Shown piece after piece: positions 52,485-60,234 of a stretch of DNA of 64,000 nucleotides. Every line of letters begins with the position of its first letter. Position 1 is the first letter of the stretch. The notes beneath the pieces were generated by a model, which was given only the letters and a program-made list of their open reading frames with translations, had not been told where the DNA came from and made no database searches. Made by a program: the position numbers and the translations under genes. Source of the DNA: Candidatus Amulumruptor caecigallinarius (GTDB lineage Bacteria > Bacteroidota > Bacteroidia > Bacteroidales > Muribaculaceae); NCBI GenBank assembly GCA_944321825.1, contig CALUMU010000008.1, forward strand, positions 37,083 through 101,082. The letters run 5' to 3'.

Positions 52485-53174
52485 TTATTCTTTGCCAGTC
52501 AGGAGTTTCGCGAGATATGCGACTCCCTCCGATGCTACCATTTTTATAACATTTACCCCTGCTGGGACTGCCGCCGGACGCGGGTCGATATAATATACCG
52601 GCACACCCTGGCGCACATAGCTTAGAAGCCCAGCAGCCGGATATACGTTAAGCGATGTCCCTATGACCACGAATATGTCGGCCTGCTGCACCCACTCTAT
52701 AGCCGGCTCGATCATCGGGACGGCCTCTTGGAAAAACACGATATGCGGCCTCACAGGGTCGCCGTACTCGTCGCGAGTCTCGGGAGTCGTGTCAAGATGG
52801 TCTGCGTCAAGCGTATAGATACGCTCAGGATGCGTCATGGAGCGCACCTTCATCAACTCGCCATGCAGATGAAGCACACGCGAACTGCCGGCGCGCTCGT
52901 GCAGGTCGTCGACATTCTGAGTGATGATATAGGTGTCAAAATGCTTTTCAAGCTCTTTGAGGCCGAGGTGACCCGCGTTGGGCTGACACTTCACGAGCTC
53001 ACGGCGACGCTTGTTATAAAACTCATGCACCAAAGAGGGGTTGCGGCGGAATCCGTCGGCACTCGCCACATCCATCACAGGGTACTGGTCCCACAGACCT
53101 CCGGCATCGCGGAACGTCGCGATACCGCTTTCGGCGCTCATGCCCGCGCCTGTCGATATTACAAGTTTCTTCAT
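52485..53174 (-). CDS. cobB: NAD-dependent protein deacylase (sirtuin)
   Basis: 229-residue sirtuin, removing acyl groups from protein lysines with NAD+. Motifs present are STGAGMSAESGIATFRDAGG (about 7-26), TQNVDDLHERAG (about 85-96), the catalytic His104 in LHLHGE, and VIGTSLNVYPAAG. Tyr53 and Arg56 in FYNKRRR match the class III pair that favours succinyl or malonyl substrates. The two CxxC zinc pairs of most sirtuins are absent: the stretch after LHLHGE has no Cys, a state I recall as common in Bacteroidota. A TATATTTG box ends only about six bases before the ATG, so the mRNA may be nearly leaderless. Confidence 0.92.
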   Translation of the reverse strand: MKKLVISTGAGMSAESGIATFRDAGGLWDQYPVMDVASADGFRRNPSLVHEFYNKRRRELVKCQPNAGHLGLKELEKHFDTYIITQNVDDLHERAGSSRVLHLHGELMKVRSMTHPERIYTLDADHLDTTPETRDEYGDPVRPHIVFFQEAVPMIEPAIEWVQQADIFVVIGTSLNVYPAAGLLSYVRQGVPVYYIDPRPAAVPAGVNVIKMVASEGVAYLAKLLTGKE

Positions 53175-53179
53175 ATAAG

Positions 53180-53187
53180 CAAATATA
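53180..53187 (-). promoter_or_regulatory. -7 box at the sirtuin start
   Basis: Minus-strand TATATTTG is a perfect -7 match but lies 5 bases from the ATG at 53174. If used, transcription would start at or beside the start codon. No -33 box is evident. Confidence 0.35.
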
Positions 53188-53299
53188 ACGATTGTTGTTT
53201 ATTTATTTCCATGCTTTAGGGCATAAAATAGTGCCGGTCTCGGAAAAATTTTGTTAGTTTGTATTATAAGTCAGTAAACAAAATCAGAACACATCACCA

Positions 53300-54871
53300 A
53301 TGTCAACGAGCACTCAACAGAAACAGGAACTTTTCAAAGCGATATGGGCTACTGCCGAAGACCTCCGCAACTCGGTAGACGGCTGGGATTTCAAGTCATA
53401 CGTACTGGGCATACTGTTCTACCGGTTTATTTCGGAGAACATCACCAACTATATCAACCGGATGCAACACGAAGCGGGATTCGACGGCTTCGACTACACG
53501 GCGTTTGCCGACGAGGAAGCCATCGCCGCCAAGGACGACCTTGTGCGCGAAAAGGGGTTCTTCATCCTGCCGTCGCAGCTATTCTGCAACGTGCGCAAGC
53601 GTGCGAAGTCCGACCCTAATCTCAACGTTACGCTCTCCGAAATATTCAAGAGCATCGAGGCATCGGCTGTCGGCACCGAGAGCGAGGACGACCTCAAAGG
53701 GCTCTTTGCCGACATAGATGTGAACTCCAACAAGCTCGGAGGCACTGTAGAGAAGCGCAACGAACAGCTCACCAAGATTCTCAACAACATCGGCGGCATC
53801 GACCTCAAAGGTGAATATGTTGACAACCAGATTGACCTTTTCGGCGACGCATACGAATACCTCATGGCCATGTACGCCTCCAATGCCGGTAAGAGCGGAG
53901 GCGAATACTACACGCCCCAGGAGGTGAGCGAACTGCTTGCACGCATCGTCAGCCACAATCGTCAGTGGGTCAATAAAGTTTATGACCCGGCTTGCGGCTC
54001 AGGTTCGCTGTTGCTTAAATTTGCCAAAGTATTAGGGGCTGACAAGGTTAAGCAGGGTTTCTTCGGTCAGGAATTGAATATCACCACCTACAACCTCTGC
54101 CGAATCAATATGTTCTTGCACAACATCAACTATAATAAGTTTGATATTCATAATGGTGACACTCTTTTGGAACCCTATCATTGGGATGATGAGCCTTTTG
54201 ATGCCATCGTCAGCAATCCTCCTTATTCAAGGCCTTGGATAGGCGACGACAATCCGCTACTTATAACTGACCCTCGCTTTGCTCCTGCTGGTGTTCTCGC
54301 CCCCAAAAGTAAAAGCGACCTTGCTTTCACCATGCATATGCTCTCATGGCTTTCTACAGAAGGTACGGCTGCCATTGTTGAGTTTCCGGGTGTACTTTAC
54401 CGAAGCGGCAAAGCAGAGCAGAAAATACGCCAGTACCTCATCGACAACAACTATGTCGACACGGTAATACAGTTGCCGCCCAACCTATTCTTCGGAGTGA
54501 CAATCGCCACATGCATCATAGTTCTGAAGAAGTCGAAAAGGGAGAACAAGACGCTCTTCATCGACGCGTCGCAAATGTTTGTCCATGAGGGCAATAAAAA
54601 CAAACTTTCACCCGAAAATATCGATGCTATCATTGCCGAATATGCCGACCGCAAGGAGGTGAAACATTTCTCCGCGCTCATCGACAACGCCGCCATCGCT
54701 CAAAACGGCTATAACCTCTCGGTCAGCTCATATGTCGAGGCCGAGGATACCCGTCCGCAGACCGACATCAAAGAACTCAACGCCCGCATAGCCCGCATCG
54801 TGGCGCATCAAACCCAGCTCCGCGCCGAAATCGACGCCATCATCGCCGAACTCGAAGCCCAAGTCGTATGA
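53300..54871 (+). CDS. hsdM: Type I restriction-modification methyltransferase subunit
   Basis: 523-residue N6-adenine methylase subunit. The N-terminal HsdM helical domain (about 8-150) precedes the catalytic domain with YDPACGSGSLLLKF (SAM motif I, about 227-240) and the catalytic SNPPYSRPW (about 308-316). AGKSGGEYYTPQEVSELLA is the usual sequence leading into the SAM site (about 194-212). With HsdS it methylates, and with HsdR it restricts, a bipartite recognition site. It heads the operon hsdM-orf6N-hsdS-hsdR; the promoter is not clear. Confidence 0.97.
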   Translation: MSTSTQQKQELFKAIWATAEDLRNSVDGWDFKSYVLGILFYRFISENITNYINRMQHEAGFDGFDYTAFADEEAIAAKDDLVREKGFFILPSQLFCNVRKRAKSDPNLNVTLSEIFKSIEASAVGTESEDDLKGLFADIDVNSNKLGGTVEKRNEQLTKILNNIGGIDLKGEYVDNQIDLFGDAYEYLMAMYASNAGKSGGEYYTPQEVSELLARIVSHNRQWVNKVYDPACGSGSLLLKFAKVLGADKVKQGFFGQELNITTYNLCRINMFLHNINYNKFDIHNGDTLLEPYHWDDEPFDAIVSNPPYSRPWIGDDNPLLITDPRFAPAGVLAPKSKSDLAFTMHMLSWLSTEGTAAIVEFPGVLYRSGKAEQKIRQYLIDNNYVDTVIQLPPNLFFGVTIATCIIVLKKSKRENKTLFIDASQMFVHEGNKNKLSPENIDAIIAEYADRKEVKHFSALIDNAAIAQNGYNLSVSSYVEAEDTRPQTDIKELNARIARIVAHQTQLRAEIDAIIAELEAQVV

Positions 54872-54904
54872 ACAAAAATTGTAACACTTTGAAAATTCGA
54901 TAAC

Positions 54905-55609
54905 ATGGAGCAGGAGATTCAACCACTTGACAATATAAGAAATCGTCTTATCGTCGTACGCGGTCAAGCCGTACTACTCGATAGGGATGTTGCTGCAATT
55001 TATGGCGTGAAAACAAAAGAAATAAACCAGGCCGTACGTAATAATCCTGACAAATTTCCGGCAGGATATCTGTTAGAGCTTGACAATGAGGAGGCCGCAA
55101 GTTTGAGGTCAAAAATTTTGACCTCAAATGGTGGCAGAGGCGGCGCGAGATATACGCCAACAATCTTCACTGAAAAAGGACTGTATATGCTCGCAACAAT
55201 CCTAAAGGGAACGCGAGCTACCGAAGCCACAATCGAGATTATAGAGACCTTTGCCGCAGTTAAAGAACTCCAACGCAATCTGGTAGCCTTACATCGAGAA
55301 GCAGATACAGAAAGGAAACAATCGTTGATGAGCAGATTTTCTGAGGTGCTTTCCGACATCGTACTTCCCGAACTGCGACCCGATGAAACCGAGACATCAA
55401 TCGAACTGAATTTCTTCATCGGCAAACTCAAGCATACCGTGAAACGCAAACGCCGGGACAACGGTCCCGACATAGTGGAAGAACCCGAAGAACCATATGG
55501 CGACTCCGAATCAGATATGACAAATCCATCGCAAAATGTAGGAACGCACGGTCAGTGCGTCCAGCCGCCAGTATCCACGCTAACCAAAACATTCAGTGAC
55601 AATGAGTAA
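54905..55609 (+). CDS. ORF6N-domain DNA-binding protein
   Basis: 234 residues. The N-terminal ORF6N domain (about 8-100) shows IRNRLIVVRGQAVLLDRDVAAIYGV, spread over about 11-35, then KEINQAVRNNPDKFP and FTEKGLYMLATIL. A helical region (about 100-150) follows, with a low-complexity Pro/Glu tail. ORF6N proteins occur in phages and inside many Bacteroidota type I R-M loci; a regulatory or anti-restriction role is possible but unproven. It overlaps hsdS by 8 bp, which suggests coupling. Confidence 0.88.
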   Translation: MEQEIQPLDNIRNRLIVVRGQAVLLDRDVAAIYGVKTKEINQAVRNNPDKFPAGYLLELDNEEAASLRSKILTSNGGRGGARYTPTIFTEKGLYMLATILKGTRATEATIEIIETFAAVKELQRNLVALHREADTERKQSLMSRFSEVLSDIVLPELRPDETETSIELNFFIGKLKHTVKRKRRDNGPDIVEEPEEPYGDSESDMTNPSQNVGTHGQCVQPPVSTLTKTFSDNE

Positions 55610-56393
55610 GTTACAACAGCTGATCGACCGCCTCTGCCCCGACGGGGTGCCGTACCTCCCTATCAGCAAGATAGCAACTTGCTATGCCGGTGCCACTCCA
55701 AAAACATCGGTAAAAGATAATTGGGAAAACGGCACTATCCCTTGGATGAGTTCAGGTGAAGTAAATAACGAGATAATAACAGATACCATTCAAAAAATAT
55801 CTCAAAAAGGATTTGACAGCTGTAGTACAAAATGGGTTCCTGCCAATAGCGTTGTTATTGCGTTGGCTGGACAAGGCAAAACACGTGGGCTTGTAGCTCT
55901 TACAAAAATCAATCTTTGCACAAACCAATCGCTTTGTGCAATCGTCCCTAATCACGAACTAATCAACAGCTCATTCCTATATCACTATCTTAAATCCCAA
56001 TATCAGCAACTAAGACAAATCTCATCAGGTGATGGAACTCGAGGCGGCCTTAACCTGCAAATGGTCAATGCATATATTGTCCCCGTACCGCCGATGGAGG
56101 TGCAGGAGGAGATAGTCAGGATCCTCGACACGTTCCAGACGCACGCAGCGGAGCTGCAAGCGCGCAAAGAGCAATACGAGTATTACCGCAATCTTTTGCT
56201 CACTTTCAGCCCCTGTGCCGCCGGCTCCGGGGCCGATGGTGAGCAAAAGGAAAATAACGTAAATACCCCCCCTCAGGGAGTTATGAAGTTGTCTGGAAAG
56301 CTATGGGCGAAATCGGCACGTTTTTCGGAGGTCTTACAGGCAAAACCAAAGACGATTTTGCAAATGGCAATGCACGTTTCGTTTCTTATATGA
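55602..56393 (+). CDS. hsdS: Type I specificity subunit, first half (frameshifted)
   Basis: Carries the first target-recognition domain (about 10-165, beginning PYLPISKIATCYAGATPKTS) and the first conserved helical spacer, PPMEVQEEIVRILDTFQTHAAEL to RKEQYEYYRNLLLTF (about 165-205). After NNVNTPPQG the frame changes and the last 38 residues are out-of-frame. The break is at a run of seven C (56266-56272); the second half continues in the -1 frame. The ATG at 55602 overlaps the ORF6N gene stop. A half-HsdS can sometimes work as a dimer; otherwise the system is off in this state. Confidence 0.85.
   Translation: MSKLQQLIDRLCPDGVPYLPISKIATCYAGATPKTSVKDNWENGTIPWMSSGEVNNEIITDTIQKISQKGFDSCSTKWVPANSVVIALAGQGKTRGLVALTKINLCTNQSLCAIVPNHELINSSFLYHYLKSQYQQLRQISSGDGTRGGLNLQMVNAYIVPVPPMEVQEEIVRILDTFQTHAAELQARKEQYEYYRNLLLTFSPCAAGSGADGEQKENNVNTPPQGVMKLSGKLWAKSARFSEVLQAKPKTILQMAMHVSFLI
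56266..56272 (+). repeat. C7 homopolymer at the hsdS frameshift
   Basis: Seven consecutive C between the two halves of hsdS. With eight C (or five) the reading frame would join NNVNTPPQ to SYEVVWKAMGEIGTFF and restore a full HsdS of about 430 residues. Confidence 0.75.
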
Positions 56394-56905
56394 ACGTGTA
56401 TTCCAATATTGCGGTCGATCAAGATGCCGACGAGTATGTCAGAATCGGAGAGAACGAAAGGCAGAACATCCTTCAGTACGGAGACGCACTTTTTACCGGC
56501 TCGTCGGAAACTCCCGACGAATGCGGCATGTCGTCGGTAGTCACAAAGCAGCCGTCGGAGAACCTGTACCTGAACAGTTTCTGCTTCGGCTTCAGGCTGA
56601 ACGACACCGGTTTATTCCAGCCCGATTTTCTGAAACATCTGCTGCGTTCCAAGCCGATCCGTGCGCAAATATCGAAAACGGCAAACGGAGTGACACGGTT
56701 CAATGTTTCTAAAGCGTTGTTCGCGAAAGTCGTTTTACCCATTCCGCCGATGGATGTACAGGAGAAAATCGTGGCTATCCTTGACCGATTCGAGGCGTTG
56801 GTCAACGACCTCACCACGGGGCTGCCGGCGGAAATAGCCGCCGAAAAGGAGCGTTACGAATACTACCGCGACCGGCTGCTGGCCTTCAAACCGCTACAGG
56901 CATGA
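56273..56905 (+). pseudogene. hsdS: Type I specificity subunit, second half (out of frame)
   Basis: In the frame opening after the stop at 56255-56257 the sequence reads SGSYEVVWKAMGEIGTFFGGLTGKTKDDF and continues as a second target-recognition domain. It ends with the second conserved spacer, PPMDVQEKIVAILDRFEALV and ERYEYYRDRLLAF. An internal ATG at 56303 could allow separate translation of about 200 residues. Together with the first half it gives the usual TRD1-CR1-TRD2-CR2 layout. I treat the pair as one gene broken or phase-switched at the C7 run. Confidence 0.8.
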
Positions 56906-56946
56906 CCGCAAACGGCAACAACCCACGACTCCACCAGCAAATGTAG

Positions 56947-56982
56947 GGCTGCACCTGAACTGAACTGCACCCCGGTGCAGCC
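56947..56982 (+). other. Hairpin between hsdS and hsdR
   Basis: GGCTGCACC (56947-56955) pairs with GGTGCAGCC (56974-56982) around an 18-base loop. No T tract follows, so it is not a clear terminator; it may tune hsdR expression. Confidence 0.4.
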
Positions 56983-57012
56983 GATTTAAGCACCTTAATA
57001 AACAACTAAAGC

Positions 57013-60000
57013 ATGACAAACTACGACCTAATAAGCGAGAATACCGAATCGACGGTCGTCGCCGAGTTCGAACCCGGCTATTACAGCGCGGCACAATACC
57101 AGAGCGAGGCGGAGATGGAGAGCGACTTCATCGGGCGGCTCACCCGGCAGGCCTACGAGCATATAGCAATCACATCCGAGAAGGAGCTGATTGCCAACCT
57201 GCGCCATCAACTCGAACGTCTCAACGGCATCACATTTGATGACAAGGAGTGGGCGGACTTCTTTACCGAATACATCGGCAACCCCAATATGGGCATAGTC
57301 GAAAAGACCCGTACCATCCAAGAGGATAACGTCAAGGCTTGGACGCGCCCCGACGGCTCACTCGTCAATATCGCCTTGATCGACAAGGCCAACATACACA
57401 ACAACTCGCTGCAGGTCATCAACCAGTATGTGCCTGACGGCGGAGCTTACGACAACCGCTATGACGTGACAATCCTCGTCAACGGCCTACCGCTGGTCCA
57501 TGTAGAGCTGAAGCGTCGGGGCGTGAGTATCAAAGACGCCTTCAACCAGATCTACCGCTACCAGCGCGATTCGTTTTGGGCGGGATGCGGACTGTATGAG
57601 TTCGTGCAGATATTCGTAATCTCCAACGGCACTCTCACAAAGTATTACAGCAACACCACACGCGATGCCGTCAGCAAATCCAATCAGAAAAACGGCAAAG
57701 GGAGCGGGAAGAAGCAGACATCAAACTCGTTTGAGTTCACTTCATACTGGGCGACGAAAAGCAATACACCTGTGTATGACCTGATGGACTTTACGCAGAC
57801 ATTCTTTTCAAAGCATACGCTGCTCAACATCCTCACGAAATACTGCGTATTCACATCGGAGAATCTGCTGCTGGTGATGCGCCCTTACCAGATAGCCGCC
57901 ACAGAGGAAATCATGCTGCGCATCAAGACCTCGACCAACGCCAAAACCTACGGCAAGCGCGAAGGGGGCGGCTATATCTGGCATACGACAGGTTCGGGCA
58001 AGACCCTCACCTCGTTCAAGACCGCGCGGCTTGCATCGCGGCTCGACGAAATAGACAAGGTGCTTTTTGTGGTGGACCGCAAAGACCTCGACTATCAGAC
58101 GATGAAGGAATATGACCGCTTCGAGAAAGGAGCCGCCAACTCCAACGGCTCGACAGCCATATTGAAAAAGCAGCTCGACGACCCTAATGCACGGATCATC
58201 ATCACCACGATACAGAAGCTTTCCAATTTCATCGCCCGTAATCCGCAGCATACGGTCTACAGCCAGCACACCGTGCTGATATTCGACGAATGTCACCGCT
58301 CGCAGTTCGGCGACATGCACAAAGCGATAACCAAGAAGTTCAAAAGGTACCACATGTTCGGATTCACCGGCACACCGATTTTCCCCGACAACGCCGGAGC
58401 TGTCCGCAATGTGGAGTTCACCACCACCGAGGGGGCATTCGGCGACCAGCTCCATAGCTATACAATAGTGGATGCCATCCGCGACCAAAACGTGCTGCCG
58501 TTCAAGGTCGACTACATACGCACCATGCACGAGGAGGACGAGATTCTTGACGAGCAGGTCAGCAATATCGACCGTGAGCGGGCATTGATGGCTCCCGAGC
58601 GCATATCGCTCGTGTCGAAGTACATAATGGAGCATTTCGCGCAGAAAACGCGACGCGATGCCCGCAGCTACAACTTTTCGCAGCTGACCAACATCGGCGA
58701 CGTGGCAACAGCCAAAGACCGCAACAAGGTAAAGGAAATCAAAGCGAAAACCCGTCTGACCGGCTTTAACTCCATATTTGCCGTTGCGTCTATCCCGTTT
58801 GTCAAACTCTATTATACCGAGTTGCAGAAGCAAAACGAGCTTCTGCCTCCTGACAAACGGCTGAAAACCGCCACAATCTTCAGCTATTCGACAAACGTCG
58901 ACACCGAGGACGAAACGCCCGAGGACACCGACGGCCTCGACCAATCAAGCCGCGACTTCCTCGAAGAGTGCATCGGGGACTACAACGCCATGTTCGGCAC
59001 AAGCTACGACACATCAGCCGACAAATTCCAGAACTACTACAAAGACCTGTCGCTCCGCATGAAGAACCGCGAGGTAGACCTGCTCATCGTGGTCAATATG
59101 TTCCTGACAGGCTTCGATGCCACGACGCTCAACACGCTATGGGTCGACAAAAACCTGCGGTATCACGGACTGCTGCAAGCCTATTCGCGCACCAACCGCA
59201 TACTCAATTCCATCAAAGACCACGGCAACATCGTCTGCTTCCGCAACCTCGAAAAGGCTACTAACGACTGCCTACAGCTGTTTGGCAACAAAGGTGCCGC
59301 CGGACTTATCCTGCTGAAGACATTCGATGATTATTTCTTCGGCTACGATGACGAATCGGGCAAACATCATCCAGGCTGGAAGGAACTTATTGAGGAGCTG
59401 ATAGCTAAATTCCCCCTCGGCACTCCTATACTCGGAGAGTCAGCCGAAAAGGAGTTTATCAAGCTCTTCGGTACGATTTTGCGGGCTTACAACATCCTCG
59501 TCACATTTGACGAATTTGCGGATAATCACATTATTTTAGACGATGATTTTGTCGATTATCGCGGCTTTTATAACGAGCTGCACGACAAATACCGTCCGAA
59601 AAAAGGCGAGTTGACCAACATCAACGACGACCTCGTTTTCGAGATGGAGCTGATGAAGTCTATCGAAATCAATATAGATTACATCCTCTTCCTTGTCGGG
59701 CAGCTTGACGGAAACGAGAGCCACGACCGCGAAATCATCATCAAGGCGATTAAATCGGTAGAGGCTTCGCCCGACCTGCGCAACAAGAAAGAACTCATCG
59801 AGGACTTCATCGACCGTCACACGCCGGAAAATGATGTACACGACCAGTGGCATGAGTTTGTACGACAGAGCCAGCAACAGCAGATCGAGGACATCATCAG
59901 CTCAGAAAACCTCAAACGCGACAAGACCCTCGACTTCGTCAGCCAATCGTTCCGCGAGGGGGAGGTGAAAGAGAGCGGTACAGCCATTGCCGAGATATTG

Positions 60001-60132
60001 CCTCCGATGGGTCTGTTCGGAGGAGCTGGAGCCCGGCGGGCTGAAAAGAAGAAATCGGTCACTGCCCGACTCAAAGAGTTCTTTGACAGGTTCTATGACA
60101 TCTCCGGCGGCGAATTTTACCGGCCAGATTAG
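57013..60132 (+). CDS. hsdR: Type I restriction endonuclease subunit
   Basis: 1039 residues. The N-terminal nuclease domain has the PD-(D/E)xK-type NGLPLVHVELKRRG (about 156-169). The translocase follows with Walker A HTTGSGKTLTS (about 325-335), DEAD-like FDECHRSQFG (about 427-436) and helicase motifs GFTGTPIF and YSRTNRIL. It ends with a helical assembly region (about 870-1039). It translocates DNA and cuts away from the recognition site when bound to HsdM2-HsdS. It is intact, although its partner hsdS is frameshifted. Confidence 0.96.
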   Translation: MTNYDLISENTESTVVAEFEPGYYSAAQYQSEAEMESDFIGRLTRQAYEHIAITSEKELIANLRHQLERLNGITFDDKEWADFFTEYIGNPNMGIVEKTRTIQEDNVKAWTRPDGSLVNIALIDKANIHNNSLQVINQYVPDGGAYDNRYDVTILVNGLPLVHVELKRRGVSIKDAFNQIYRYQRDSFWAGCGLYEFVQIFVISNGTLTKYYSNTTRDAVSKSNQKNGKGSGKKQTSNSFEFTSYWATKSNTPVYDLMDFTQTFFSKHTLLNILTKYCVFTSENLLLVMRPYQIAATEEIMLRIKTSTNAKTYGKREGGGYIWHTTGSGKTLTSFKTARLASRLDEIDKVLFVVDRKDLDYQTMKEYDRFEKGAANSNGSTAILKKQLDDPNARIIITTIQKLSNFIARNPQHTVYSQHTVLIFDECHRSQFGDMHKAITKKFKRYHMFGFTGTPIFPDNAGAVRNVEFTTTEGAFGDQLHSYTIVDAIRDQNVLPFKVDYIRTMHEEDEILDEQVSNIDRERALMAPERISLVSKYIMEHFAQKTRRDARSYNFSQLTNIGDVATAKDRNKVKEIKAKTRLTGFNSIFAVASIPFVKLYYTELQKQNELLPPDKRLKTATIFSYSTNVDTEDETPEDTDGLDQSSRDFLEECIGDYNAMFGTSYDTSADKFQNYYKDLSLRMKNREVDLLIVVNMFLTGFDATTLNTLWVDKNLRYHGLLQAYSRTNRILNSIKDHGNIVCFRNLEKATNDCLQLFGNKGAAGLILLKTFDDYFFGYDDESGKHHPGWKELIEELIAKFPLGTPILGESAEKEFIKLFGTILRAYNILVTFDEFADNHIILDDDFVDYRGFYNELHDKYRPKKGELTNINDDLVFEMELMKSIEINIDYILFLVGQLDGNESHDREIIIKAIKSVEASPDLRNKKELIEDFIDRHTPENDVHDQWHEFVRQSQQQQIEDIISSENLKRDKTLDFVSQSFREGEVKESGTAIAEILPPMGLFGGAGARRAEKKKSVTARLKEFFDRFYDISGGEFYRPD

Positions 60133-60137
60133 GGTAG

Positions 60138-60159
60138 TTTGCGGCGTATACGCCGCAAA
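60138..60159. repeat. Perfect palindrome after hsdR
   Basis: TTTGCGGCG-TATA-CGCCGCAAA, 9-bp arms, 5 bp after the hsdR stop. It may help mRNA end formation together with the terminator 20 bp on. Confidence 0.5.
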
Positions 60160-60180
60160 TCCGAGCTTGTGGCAAACAGA

Positions 60181-60213
60181 AAGCCCTGCCGTCTGTAATT
60201 ACGGCAGGGCTTT
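60181..60213. terminator. Bidirectional terminator between hsdR and the M13 peptidase gene
   Basis: AAGCCCTGCCGT (60181-60192) pairs with ACGGCAGGGCTT (60201-60212), 12-bp stem, 8-base loop, followed by TCGTTT, with A-rich sequence on the other side. It separates convergent genes. Confidence 0.85.
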
Positions 60214-60234
60214 CGTTTATCAGAAAAAGTATCG

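Noticed and set aside
57808..58944. 378-codon minus-strand open frame inside hsdR
   Set aside because: Lies wholly within the helicase region of hsdR, whose motifs are intact; no family resemblance.
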